64,000 nucleotides of DNA from a bacterium (GTDB lineage Bacteria; ARS69). Position numbers and translations under genes: made by a program. Below the pieces are notes generated by a model. It was not told the origin of the DNA, made no database searches, and saw only the letters and a list, made by a program, of their open reading frames with translations. This document shows, piece after piece, positions 26,232 through 35,182 of this stretch; within the stretch, counting starts at the first letter, position 1, and each line of letters begins with the position of its first letter. Location of the stretch: contig JALGZR010000012.1 of assembly GCA_025774805.1 (NCBI GenBank), positions 1 to 64,000 of the forward strand, in the 5' to 3' direction.

Positions 26232-27469
26232 GGTCCCGCCCTCTCCGCGGCCGCGCCCGGAGGCGCGGCCCCGGTGGTCCGGCGATCGTGCGCGCCCGAC
26301 GCGCCCCGGCGTGCGGCCACCCGCCACTCTCCCGCCGGAGCTCCGTCGCGGATCCTGACCATCCTCTCGTGGAGGTTCACCACCACGCAAGCGTGGTTCG
26401 GGAGAATTCGGACTCGATCTCCCACGGCCAGCGGCATCGAGGGGGGAACCGCGAGGATTCCGTGCTCCTCGGAGAGACGACGGATCACGAGGTCCGGGTG
26501 CCCGAGAACCCGGCCGAAGCCCTCCACCACGCCCCCCCCGACCCCGGCGTCGGTGGAGAGGGCCTTCGAGCCGCAGTCGAGAACCACCCGGTCGGGCACC
26601 GGTCGCGCGATCACCGTCGCGAGAACCGTGAGGGCGCACCGCTCTTCGGGCGCCACCCCGAGTCCGACCTGAATCGCGTCGTGGAACGCGTAGTTGCCCG
26701 GACGGATCTCGGTCACTCCCGGAACCCGCGCCGAGTGCGGGACCGTCGGGGTCGACCCGACGCTCACGGTCCGACACCCGATGCCCGCCGCGCGAATCGC
26801 GCCCGCCGTCCGCACGAGGGTCTCTCCCTCGGCCCGGCCGATCGAGGCGATCTCCCGGGGGGACGAGGCCCCGTACGCGTGGCCCGCGTGGGTCATCACT
26901 CCCGCGAGCTCCAGACGCTCGTCGTCCGCGATCGTCCTCGCGAGCGACAGGGCCCCTTCTCCCGGAGGCACTCCGGTGCGGCCCATCCCGACGTCGATCT
27001 CCAGAATCACGGGAACGGCGGTGCCGGCGCGCGCCGCGGCGTCGCTCCACCGGCGTGCGCCCTCCTCCGACTCGACCAGAACGGTCAAAGCGGCGGCTCC
27101 GCGTCGCGCGAGGAGTCGCTCGATTCCATGGGAGTCCACGATCGGAGTGGCGATCAGCAAATCCTCGAACCCGGCGGCGAGAAAGATCTCGGCCTCCTCG
27201 GCGGTCGCGACCGTTCCCCCCACGGCCCCGAGCTCGAGCTGGCGCCGGGCGAGCTCCGGGCACTTGTGGGTCTTCCAGTGAGGACGGAGATCGACCTCCG
27301 CCTCGCGGGCGAGATCGGCCATGGCGCGGAGGTTCGTCTCGAGGATCGACTCGTCGACGACGAGGACCGGCGTCCGGACGTCGGGGAGGAGAGCGGCCGT
27401 CGGAGTCCCGATCGAGGCCGCCGGGTCCGCGTCGGTTCTCCGGTTGGTGCCGCGGGGGGCCGCGCCCAT
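26228..27469 (-). CDS. PLP-dependent D-threonine aldolase / D-serine dehydratase-like enzyme
   Basis: The product is 413 residues with a fold-type III (alanine-racemase-like) barrel. The PLP lysine is K66 in PHWKTHKCPE. The zinc site of the DSD1 type is H359/C361 in LPNHACVVVN. EIDVGMGRTGV and MTHAGHAYG are barrel motifs of the family. Reaction is probably cleavage of D-threonine or dehydration of D-serine or a hydroxy-D-amino acid; the substrate cannot be fixed from sequence. ATG 27469 overlaps the TAA of the upstream hydro-lyase by one base (TAATG). The last 30 residues are an unconserved Arg/Ala tail. Confidence 0.85.
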   Translation of the reverse strand: MGAAPRGTNRRTDADPAASIGTPTAALLPDVRTPVLVVDESILETNLRAMADLAREAEVDLRPHWKTHKCPELARRQLELGAVGGTVATAEEAEIFLAAGFEDLLIATPIVDSHGIERLLARRGAAALTVLVESEEGARRWSDAAARAGTAVPVILEIDVGMGRTGVPPGEGALSLARTIADDERLELAGVMTHAGHAYGASSPREIASIGRAEGETLVRTAGAIRAAGIGCRTVSVGSTPTVPHSARVPGVTEIRPGNYAFHDAIQVGLGVAPEERCALTVLATVIARPVPDRVVLDCGSKALSTDAGVGGGVVEGFGRVLGHPDLVIRRLSEEHGILAVPPSMPLAVGDRVRILPNHACVVVNLHERMVRIRDGAPAGEWRVAARRGASGAHDRRTTGAAPPGAAAERAGP

Positions 27470-29460
27470 TACCGGACCGCCGGGCCGGTCGTCAGCACGT
27501 CGAAGGTCTCTCTCCCGTGGTCCTGCACGGCGCGCACGATCCCGCCGGCCGCCTGGATCCGGTACACGATGGGGGAGGGCGCCTCGGCCCGGAACTCCCG
27601 GCCGTCGACGATCACGATGCCCCTCTCGGGTCGGATCGTGATCGGCTTTCCGTCCGTCGCCGCCGCATGGAACTCGGGATCGTCGAGCACGAAGTAGGGC
27701 ACCGCCTCGTTCACCAGATTCCGTTTGTGGATGAACGCGTACGATTTCGCGATGACGGCTTTCACCCCGGCGTACTTCAGCGCCCAGACCGCGTGCTCGC
27801 GCGAACTGCCCGACCCCCAGCCCTCGCCCGCGACCAGGATGTCCTCGCCCCGCCCGATGCGCTTCCCGAAGTCGGGACGAACGTAGTGAAACGCGACCTC
27901 CCCGATCTCGTCGGCGTCGGTGAGGTGGCAGAACTCGCCGGGGATCATCGCGTCGGTGTCGACGTGATCTCCGAAGACCTGGATCTTCCCCTCGATCGGC
28001 GCCCCTCCCCCTTCGTCCGTCGCGGTCGTCTCGTCTTCGGATCCGGAAGAGGCGACGACGTCGGCTGCCGGCTCGGTCACGGAGATGCTCGGCGGAGACG
28101 CCGGCCTCTTCAGATACGTGCGGAGGTCCGATTCGGAGAGACCCTCGAGCGCCGGACGCGGATCGGTGATCCGCATGTCGAACGCGCTCGCCGCCACGGT
28201 CGCGGCGCTCGCGAGCCAGGCGATGGACCCCGCCCCCATCCGATTCTCGAAGTTGCGGTTCTGACTCGACAGCCAGTTCTCGCCCGGACCCGCCCGGTCG
28301 CTCGCGATGCCGAGGCACATGGAGCACCCGGGCGGGCCGACGCGGAAGCCGGCGCGCTCGTAGACCTCGAGCAATCCGGCCCGGCGCAGGTTCTCCACGA
28401 TCGCGAGCGATCCGGGTACCACGAGACGCTTGTCGCCCTCGAGCGGCTTCGGCACGGCTCCGTTCTCCATCGCGCGCCGGAGGACGACCGCACCCAGAAC
28501 CAGCTCCTCCTCCGTGGTCGTGCACGCCCCGATGAAAACCCCTTGCAGCTCCCGGCCCACGACCCCGTCGACCGGGGACACGTTGTCGGGGGAAAACGGC
28601 TTCGCCACCTGCGGCACGAGCTTCGAGAGGTCGAAGACGTGACGGGAGACGTACTCGGCCCCCTCGTCGGCCCGGAAAAAGCGCGCGCCCTCCCGGTGCG
28701 ACGCGCGACCGGCCAGAAGCTCCGCCGTCCGCCCGTCCGCGGGGAAGATGCCGTTCAACCCGCCGAACTCCGCGGTCATGTTCGCGATCGTGAAGCGGAA
28801 GTCCGTCGAGAGATGCTCGAGGGCGTCACCCACGTACTCGACGCTTCGCTCCATCGCCGTCGTGTTGCGGCCGAGCTCGCCCAGCGTCCTCAGGATGACG
28901 TCCTTGCCCGTGAGGCCGAAGGGGAGGCGGCCGTCGTAGACGACCTGGATCGCCTCGGGGACCTGGATCCAGGTCTCCCCCAGGACCATCGCGACGCAGA
29001 CGTCCGCGCCCCCGAGCCCGATGGCGAGCGCTCCGACCCCCCCGTGGCTCGAGGTGTGGGAGTCGGCGCCGATCACGGTCTCCCCCGGCTGGACGAGATC
29101 CCGGTAGAACTTCGTGTGGAGGATGGTCTCGTTCGCGTCGTAGAAGTGGCGCAGCTTCGCCTCCGCGGCGAAGTCGCGCGAGAGCCGAACGAGACGCCGG
29201 GTGCGCTCGTCGTTGGCCAGCGTGCCCGGGTCGACGGTGTGGTCCACCGCGAGATAGAAGCGCTCCTCGTCGTGAATCGGGGGGCGTCCGAGCTTCTCGT
29301 AGGTGGCGTTCATTCCGTTCCAGGCGAGCTCGGACGCGATGGTCCAGTCGACGCGGATTCGAATCGTGTCCCCGGTTCTCACCCCCGGGCGGGTCAGCCC
29401 GACGGCGTGATGACAGAGGATCTTTTGGGTCAGCGTCATCGGCAGACGGGAGGCGCTCAT
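27469..29460 (-). CDS. Aconitase/isopropylmalate-dehydratase-family hydro-lyase, large and small subunits fused
   Basis: The product is 663 residues. The N-terminal about 440 residues are LeuC/aconitase-like with GADSHTSSHGG (131-141) and the three [4Fe-4S] ligands C313 (GACTTT), C379 and C382 (GCSMCLG). After an acidic/Ser linker (about 450-480) comes the swivel domain normally encoded as LeuD: GDHVDTDAMIPGEF and GEGWGSGSSREHAVWAL. The specificity loop after IPGEF reads CHLTD, not the leucine-pathway YL pattern. The substrate may therefore be a homolog of citrate or isopropylmalate (homoaconitase or methylmalate-type). No leu genes are nearby. ATG 29460 has GGAGAGATC upstream. Confidence 0.85.
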   Translation of the reverse strand: MSASRLPMTLTQKILCHHAVGLTRPGVRTGDTIRIRVDWTIASELAWNGMNATYEKLGRPPIHDEERFYLAVDHTVDPGTLANDERTRRLVRLSRDFAAEAKLRHFYDANETILHTKFYRDLVQPGETVIGADSHTSSHGGVGALAIGLGGADVCVAMVLGETWIQVPEAIQVVYDGRLPFGLTGKDVILRTLGELGRNTTAMERSVEYVGDALEHLSTDFRFTIANMTAEFGGLNGIFPADGRTAELLAGRASHREGARFFRADEGAEYVSRHVFDLSKLVPQVAKPFSPDNVSPVDGVVGRELQGVFIGACTTTEEELVLGAVVLRRAMENGAVPKPLEGDKRLVVPGSLAIVENLRRAGLLEVYERAGFRVGPPGCSMCLGIASDRAGPGENWLSSQNRNFENRMGAGSIAWLASAATVAASAFDMRITDPRPALEGLSESDLRTYLKRPASPPSISVTEPAADVVASSGSEDETTATDEGGGAPIEGKIQVFGDHVDTDAMIPGEFCHLTDADEIGEVAFHYVRPDFGKRIGRGEDILVAGEGWGSGSSREHAVWALKYAGVKAVIAKSYAFIHKRNLVNEAVPYFVLDDPEFHAAATDGKPITIRPERGIVIVDGREFRAEAPSPIVYRIQAAGGIVRAVQDHGRETFDVLTTGPAVR

Positions 29461-29602
29461 GATCTCTCCGGAGCGGATCGGAGTTCGCCGCGGGGCGAGC
29501 CCCTTGCCGGGAAGCCGCGTGATCGAATCGACGGAGCAGGAGTCTAGCGGGGAACGGACGAGTGAGGCAAGACGGGTCGCCCTCCGGTGAGCCCCGCACG
29601 GG

Positions 29603-29631
29603 TTGACCGGTTCGCGGGGACGAACTAGCCT
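29603..29631 (+). promoter_or_regulatory. Candidate promoter of the cysteine desulfurase gene
   Basis: TTGACC (29603-29608), a 17-bp spacer and TAGCCT (29626-29631) lie in the divergent gap before GTG 29665. The -35 box is good and the -10 box is weak. Confidence 0.4.
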
Positions 29632-29664
29632 TCCCGAGCATCCCTCCCCACCGGAACTCCGCCC

Positions 29665-30822
29665 GTGTCTGCCGAGCCGCCGATCTATCTCGACGCCCAC
29701 GCCACGACCCCCGTGGATCCACGGGTGCGGCAGTCGATGCTGCCGTACTTCGGTGAGCGTTTCGGAAACGCGTCCAGTCGCAACCACCCCTACGGCTGGG
29801 ACGCGGAGACGGCGGTGGATCGCGCCCGCGAGCAGGCGGCGGAGCTGATCGGCTGCTCACCCAAGGAGATTCTCTGGACATCGGGTGCGACCGAATCGGA
29901 CAACCTCTCGCTCGGCGGAGTGGTGGAGGCCTACCGCGGGCGGGGCGACCACCTCGTCACGTGCGTCACCGAGCACCCGGCGGTCCTCGACACGGCGCGC
30001 CATCTGGAGAGACGGGGGCTGCGCGTCACCTATCTCCCGGTCGACTCCAGCGGTCTCGTCGATCCCGACGAGCTCCGATCCGCTCTCGACGATCGGACGA
30101 TTCTCGTGTCGATCATGCTCGCGAACAACGAAGTGGGAACGATCCAGGACGTCGCCGCGCTGTCGGCGATCGTGCGCGAGTCCTCCCCCGCCCTCGTGCA
30201 CACCGACGCGGCGCAGGCGATCGGAAAGATGCCGGTCGACGTCGAGAGGATGGGAGTCGATCTCCTCTCGATGTCGGGACACAAGATCCACGGTCCGATG
30301 GGAGTCGGCGCCCTCTACGTGCGGAGGCGGCGGCCGACGGTGCGCCTCGCACCGATCCTGCACGGAGGCGGACAAGAGCGGGGGTTGCGCTCCGGTACGC
30401 TCAATGTCCCCGGAATCGTGGGCATGGGGCGGGCGCTCGAAATCGCCGCGCGGGAACGGGAGAGCGAGGCCGCCCGTCTGCAGACGCTACGCGACCGGCT
30501 TCACGAGGGGCTGACCGGATCCCTCGACGGGGTTCGCCTGAACGGACATCCGGAGCGCCGCCTGCCGAACAACCTCAACGTCTCCTTCGCGGGAGTCGAG
30601 GCGGAGAGCCTGATCCGGGAGGTTCCCGGCGTCGCCGTATCGACCGGGGCGGCCTGCGCCTCCGCGAGTCTCGATCCGAGCCACGTGATCCGGGCCCTCG
30701 GCCTCGGCGCCGACCGCGCGCACTCCTCGCTGCGCTTCGGTCTGCACCGATTCACGACCGAGGAGGAGATCGACCGGGCGATCCGGATGCTGGTCCGTGC
30801 CGTGCGGAAGCTCCGGGGCTAG
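29665..30822 (+). CDS. Cysteine desulfurase (IscS/NifS family)
   Basis: The product is 385 residues. It takes sulfur from cysteine for Fe-S clusters or thio-cofactors, using PLP. Visible features: ATESDN (75-80), TDAAQAIGK (180-188), PLP lysine K207 in MSGHKIHGPMG, and the persulfide cysteine C331 in STGAACASASLDPSHV. The long loop around that cysteine is of group I (IscS-like). No scaffold (IscU), tRNA thiolase or regulator gene is beside it. GTG 29665 is used for lack of a better start; the ribosome site is weak. The TAG stop falls inside the CTAG that flanks repeat copy R1. Confidence 0.9.
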   Translation: MSAEPPIYLDAHATTPVDPRVRQSMLPYFGERFGNASSRNHPYGWDAETAVDRAREQAAELIGCSPKEILWTSGATESDNLSLGGVVEAYRGRGDHLVTCVTEHPAVLDTARHLERRGLRVTYLPVDSSGLVDPDELRSALDDRTILVSIMLANNEVGTIQDVAALSAIVRESSPALVHTDAAQAIGKMPVDVERMGVDLLSMSGHKIHGPMGVGALYVRRRRPTVRLAPILHGGGQERGLRSGTLNVPGIVGMGRALEIAARERESEAARLQTLRDRLHEGLTGSLDGVRLNGHPERRLPNNLNVSFAGVEAESLIREVPGVAVSTGAACASASLDPSHVIRALGLGADRAHSSLRFGLHRFTTEEEIDRAIRMLVRAVRKLRG

Positions 30823-31000
30823 CCCGCATATCTCACCAGGCTCGTCGCGAGGCTGCGGATAGTCGTGGCTGGCGAGGAGATGGGGTGCTTCCGCCCGAGA
30901 CGGGGCCGTAGCCCCGTCGCAGGGCGGGAGCGCCGCAGCGACGAAGCCAGGCGCGGCTTTGCCGCTGCCGCAGTAGAGCCTGGTGAGAAATGCAGGCTAG
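30819..31000. repeat. CTAG-flanked palindromic element, copy R1 (full length)
   Basis: A 174-bp element with 18-bp terminal inverted repeats (left CCCGCATATCTCACCAGG, right the complement of CCTGCATTTCTCACCAGG) lies between two CTAG tetranucleotides (30819-30822 and 30997-31000). The left CTAG contains the stop of the desulfurase gene; the right one contains the stop of the convergent REC-STAS gene. The interior carries a hairpin, ACGGGGC-cgta-GCCCCGT. No open frame of note, so it is non-autonomous. Confidence 0.85.
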
Positions 31001-32274
31001 CCGCCCCGCTTGTCGTTCATGCGGAAGAGCAAGGTCCCGAGGCCGTTGAGACGGAGAACCCCGGACACCGTCGGCTTCGGATTGACAATCTTCAGATTCC
31101 GACCCGACAGGGTGACCGATTCGACCAGTGAGTTCAGCTCCCGCGCCTCCGCCGGCGACATGTTCTCGACACGGGAGAGATCGAGCAGGACCACTTCGGC
31201 GGCGGCCGGAATCCGATCATCCAGACCGTCCAGAGTCCCCTGGCGGATCTCGGGTTGGTCGATGCGTACGAGGGACAGGCTCTCCATCGACTCGATCCGG
31301 ACACGAGGAGTCGGGGGCGGCGGTGAGGAGGGCTCCGTCTCGGGATCGGTGTCCGTTCGCCTCCCGGCTCCGGCCGGGGTGCCGCCCTCCGGAGCGACCG
31401 GGCCGCCCGACGAGGCGGGAACCGCGGCGGTGGTCGGCCCGCCGCCGACCCCGTGGGTGCCCGCGACGGGCGCCATGGTCTCCCCGACCGCGGCGGCGCC
31501 GACTGCCTCGGCACCGTCCTCCTTCCCCGGGCCTCCACTTCCCGCCTCGACGATCTCCGGGCTCTCCTCGCGCGCCGCCCTCACGGCATCCTGGCGGTCG
31601 GAGTGGATCCTCAGGGCCTCCGTGATTCCGGGGAAGATCGCGCTGGCCCTCACCCCCGCCGCCGGACGGACGATCTGCAGGAACTCTCCCAGCTCCCGGA
31701 TCCTCCGCTCGAAGTGCTCGATCGCGGCGCTCACCAAGTGGTTCATGACGCGGACCCGGGAGAGATCGAGGACGATCGGCCGACAGGTATCGCCCTGCGC
31801 GGTGCGGAGGGCCTGCGGCAGCTCGTCCAGGGTCTCGAGGACGAGCTCGTCGTTCAGGACCGTGACGACCGGAACCTGCCTCTCCACCTCGATGGAATAG
31901 TCCATGCGGAAACCGCCCAACAGGTGCTCGGCCTTCTCGAGGAGCTGCGCAGTCTCGAACGGCTTGACCACGTACTCGCTGGCGCCGGCGGCGAAGGCCT
32001 TGGACACCGTGGTCATGTCGCTGTCGCAGCTCATGACCAAGATCGGGATCTGGTGGGTCCGGCTGTCCGTCTGGAGGATTCGGGTCGCCTCGAGGCCGTC
32101 CATCCCCGGCAGGGTGATGTCCATCAGAACGAGGTCGGGCTGGAGGGACTGCGCCAGCTCCACCGCCTCCTCGCCGGACCCGGCGATCCGGGCCTCGTGC
32201 CCGGAGTTCGCGAACAGCTCGGCGACCGTTCGGGCGATGAACGTGACGTCGTCGACGACCAGAATCTGCGCCAT
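30997..32274 (-). CDS. Response regulator with two STAS-like domains (REC-STAS-STAS)
   Basis: The product is 425 residues. Residues 1-122 are a receiver domain: DD at 8-9, phospho-acceptor D52 (VLMDITLPGMDG), and K104 (VVKPF). Residues about 130-240 and 345-425 are STAS-like folds, with PIVLDLSRVRVMNHLVSAAIEHF and EVVLLDLSRVENMSPAEARELNSLV. A 100-residue Gly/Pro/Ala/Thr linker separates them. There is no DNA-binding output, so it is likely to act by protein contact in a partner switch. The duplicated STAS with a long flexible linker is unusual. The stop codon lies in a repeat-flanking CTAG. Confidence 0.8.
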   Translation of the reverse strand: MAQILVVDDVTFIARTVAELFANSGHEARIAGSGEEAVELAQSLQPDLVLMDITLPGMDGLEATRILQTDSRTHQIPILVMSCDSDMTTVSKAFAAGASEYVVKPFETAQLLEKAEHLLGGFRMDYSIEVERQVPVVTVLNDELVLETLDELPQALRTAQGDTCRPIVLDLSRVRVMNHLVSAAIEHFERRIRELGEFLQIVRPAAGVRASAIFPGITEALRIHSDRQDAVRAAREESPEIVEAGSGGPGKEDGAEAVGAAAVGETMAPVAGTHGVGGGPTTAAVPASSGGPVAPEGGTPAGAGRRTDTDPETEPSSPPPPTPRVRIESMESLSLVRIDQPEIRQGTLDGLDDRIPAAAEVVLLDLSRVENMSPAEARELNSLVESVTLSGRNLKIVNPKPTVSGVLRLNGLGTLLFRMNDKRGG

Positions 32275-32380
32275 GGCGATGGACGACCCCGTCGGGGCGA
32301 GGCTCTCCCCCTCAAGCGGATTGTCGGAACCGAAACCTGGCGACTGAAGGAGCGCGGCCGGACCGGGGCGGGAATCGTCC

Positions 32381-32420
32381 GCCGCGGCAGCGGCTCGCGA
32401 CGAGCCGGGTGAGAAATGCC
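32381..32420. repeat. Partial CTAG-family element, copy R6
   Basis: The minus strand reads GGCATTTCTCACCCGGCTC and then GTCGCGAGCCGCTGCCG, matching the left half of R1-R3 with several changes. No second terminus and no CTAG is present, so it is a decayed copy. It sits in the divergent gap between the REC-STAS gene and the ABC gene, which otherwise holds no recognisable feature. Confidence 0.5.
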
Positions 32421-32491
32421 GCCCCGGGCCGGCCGTAGGCAAGGTCGGGCGCTTTGGGTAGGGTCCGGACGGAGGACCGGAGGGGCCACCC

Positions 32492-33205
32492 ATGACCGAA
32501 GCCTGGCTGAGGACCGAAGCTCTCTGCCGCCACTACCACCGTGGGCCCCAGGTGGTGAAAGCCGTCGACGGGGTCGACCTCGCGCTCGCCCGGGGTGAGT
32601 TCCTCGCCCTCGTCGGGGCCTCCGGGTCGGGGAAGTCGACCCTCCTCAATCTCCTGGCCGGCCTGGACACCCCGACCTCGGGACGAATCGAGGTGGAGGG
32701 CCGCTCTCTCGCCTCGTTCTCGAAGCGGGAGCTCGCCTCGTACCGGGCGCGACGCGTGGGCATGATCTTCCAGACCTTCCATCTCATTCCCCACCGCACG
32801 GCGCTGGAGAACGTGGAAGTCGCGCTCTGCTTCCAGCCGGTGCCCCGGCGGGACCGTCGCTCGGTGGCGCGCGCGGTTCTCGCCCGCCTGGGATTGAGCG
32901 ATCGCGAGGACCACCGGCCGGCCGACCTCTCGGGGGGCGAGCAGCAGCGGGTCGCGATCGCCCGGGCCCTCGTGGGAGAGCCGGACATCCTGTTCGCCGA
33001 CGAGCCGACCGGAAACCTCGACGAGGACAACACCGGCCAGATCGCCGAGTTGCTTCGCGAGCTCAACGCCCGCGGACACGGCGTCGTGATGACCACGCAC
33101 GATCGCCATCTCGCCCGGCGCTGCGCCCACCGCATCCTGCGGCTCGACTACGGGCGGCTCGTCCCCGATCGCGATCGCTCCCCCCACCGGGAGGGTGATC
33201 GGTGA
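32492..33205 (+). CDS. ABC transporter ATP-binding protein (MacB/LolD type)
   Basis: The product is 237 residues. Walker A is GASGSGKST (42-50), the signature is LSGGEQQR (146-153), and Walker B is ILFADE (166-171), followed by the D-loop and the switch histidine in MTTHD. Family features place it with the MacB/LolD/FtsE exporters that use mechanotransmission. ATG 32492 has GGAGG upstream. Its TGA overlaps the GTG of the permease gene (GTGA), so the pair is coupled. The partner permease is frameshifted, so the exporter may be inactive in this strain. Confidence 0.92.
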   Translation: MTEAWLRTEALCRHYHRGPQVVKAVDGVDLALARGEFLALVGASGSGKSTLLNLLAGLDTPTSGRIEVEGRSLASFSKRELASYRARRVGMIFQTFHLIPHRTALENVEVALCFQPVPRRDRRSVARAVLARLGLSDREDHRPADLSGGEQQRVAIARALVGEPDILFADEPTGNLDEDNTGQIAELLRELNARGHGVVMTTHDRHLARRCAHRILRLDYGRLVPDRDRSPHREGDR

Positions 33206-34615
33206 ACGCTCAGGATCTGATCACGATCGGGGCTGGCAATCTCCGGCGGACGAAGCTGCGCACCTCACTGACGATGTCGGGGGTCGTCATCGCCATCGGT
33301 GCGTTCGTGGCGATGCTCTCGTTCGGAGCGGGAAACCAGCGGATCGTCAACGAGCAGTTCGAGGAGATGGGGCTGCTCACGACGGTCATCGTCTACCCCC
33401 CGGAGAAGGAGGAGGACGACGACTCGTCCCGGGTGGTCCTCGATGCCGAGGCCGTGCAGGAGCTCGCCGCTCTCCCCGGGGTGCGGCTCGCCTACCCGTA
33501 CGACGATTTCGACGTCACGGTCACGGCGGGGGACTCGGTGCTCACGACCCGGGCCCAGGCCCTGCCCCCCGAGGCGTTCGAAACGAAGTTGTTCTCCCGA
33601 ACCCTCGCCGGCGTCCTGCTCGCTCCCGGCGACAGCACCGGAGTTCTCGTCATGGAGGAGCTCCTCGAGGAGCTCGGCTACGAGAGCCCGGATTCCCTTG
33701 TCGGGAAGACCATTCGGCTCTCCGTGCGATCGGTGAGCCCGGACAGCGGCTTCGCCCGGCTCGTACGTCGGGTGAACGGGGAGACCCGGATCATCTTGCC
33801 GGAGCTGGGACCCGACACGATTCGAACGGTGGAGAACGGGCAGAGGCTGCTGCGCCGCGCCGCCTCCGAGACGGTGAGCCGCTTCCTGGACGGCTATCTT
33901 CACGCTCAGGCCGAGGTGGCCGACACCCTCACCGTGCGGGGCGTGATCCGGCGGGGCGGGCGCCGGGCTCCCGTCCGCCCCCTCGTGATTCCGCTGCGGA
34001 CCGCCCGCCGCTTCGACGCCGCCGGTCCCGGCGGGGACGCGGTCGACATCCTCCCCGCCATTCTCGAGGGAACGCTGTTCACGGGCGAGCCGGCCGCCGG
34101 GTCGAAGAGCCGCGCTGACCGACTCGGTGGAAGCCCTCGGCTATCGCTCCTTCAGCTATGCCGCGGAGTTCGCCGAGATCGGGCGTTTCCTTCTCCTTTT
34201 CAACCTCGGTCTGGGCGCCATCGGGGTGGTCGCCCTCGCGACGGCCGCCCTCGGAATCGTCAATACCATGCTGATGTCCGTCTCCGAGCGGCGCCGCGAG
34301 ATCGGCATTCTCCGATCGTTGGGTGCCGAGGCCTTCGACATCCGGATGCTCTTTCTCGTGGAGTCGGGGCTCATCGGCGCGTTCGGCTCCGCGCTCGGGA
34401 TCCTCCTCGGGTGGGGGGTGGCCCGCCTCGGCTCGCGGGTGGCGCGCGAGATCATGATCCGTCAGGACGTCGAGCCGTTCGACCTCTTCGCCACCCCGCC
34501 CTGGCTCGTGCTCACCGCCCTGCTGTTCGGGACCTTCGTGAGCGTCGTCGCCGGCGCCCTGCCCGCCGCGCGAGCGAGCCGGGAAGATCCAGTGCAAGCA
34601 CTCCGCTATGAGTGA
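33202..34615 (+). pseudogene. MacB/FtsX-type ABC permease, frameshifted
   Basis: The reading frame from GTG 33202 encodes the N-terminal helix (RTSLTMSGVVIAIGAFVAML) and the large periplasmic domain up to about residue 300. It then loses coding character at about 34100. From about 34112 the next frame (+1) continues with TDSVEALGYRSFSYAAEF and the three C-terminal helices (LGLGAIGVVALATAALGIV; LVESGLIGAFGSALGILLGW; LVLTALLFGTFVSVVAGAL), ending PVQALRYE as in intact FtsX-domain permeases. The shift lies in ccgccgggtcgaagagccgc (34094-34113). A short deletion there is possible. Alternatives are an assembly error or, less likely, programmed frameshifting. Confidence 0.85.
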
Positions 34616-34765
34616 GGGGCCGCGCCGTTTCCCCCTTGCCATACCCCGGGATCGGGTCATCATAGAAGCGTGGGACCGGGGTAGCGACTCCCGGCCCCGG
34701 GTCGCCAGCCCTCGACGGAGAGGCTCGACGGAGACCCGAATCGAGGACGGACCGGAGAGAGAGCC

Positions 34766-35182
34766 ATGACCGCAGCGGACCGACCCGCCGCCACCGAGAC
34801 GATGGAGCCCCCGAAGCTCTTCACACCGCAGCTCGCGAACAAGTCCCTTCCGCTCGTCCGGGGCATCGTCGAGGACATCCTGGAACGGGTTCGGGAACTG
34901 CGAGGGCGTCGCGTGCTGTCGAAGGATCCCGAGGCGGATCAGGAGATCGCCGAGATCCGGCGCGATCTCACGGGCTTGATGAAGGAGCTCGAGAGTCTCG
35001 GCGTGTTCTACAAGAGCGCGGATCCCGATGTGGGACTGGTCGACTTCCCCGCGAAGATGAACGGGGAAGACGTTCTCCTCTGCTGGAAGTCGGATGAGCC
35101 CCGAGTGGCCTGGTACCACTCGATCGAGGGCGGGTTCGCCGGCCGCCGCCCGATTCCCCCCGCCCTGCTGGAAGAGAACTAG
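34766..35182 (+). CDS. DUF2203 family protein
   Basis: The product is 138 residues. ATG 34766 follows GGAGAGAGA. An N-terminal helical region (KSLPLVRGIVEDILERVRELRGRR) is followed by the family's conserved C-terminal pattern: GVFYKSADPDVGLVDFPAKM, then EDVLLCWKSDEPRVAWYHSIEGGFAGRRPIP. This matches DUF2203 as known from many phyla; no function is established. The TAG stop is part of the CTAG that starts family B repeat copy 2. Confidence 0.85.
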   Translation: MTAADRPAATETMEPPKLFTPQLANKSLPLVRGIVEDILERVRELRGRRVLSKDPEADQEIAEIRRDLTGLMKELESLGVFYKSADPDVGLVDFPAKMNGEDVLLCWKSDEPRVAWYHSIEGGFAGRRPIPPALLEEN

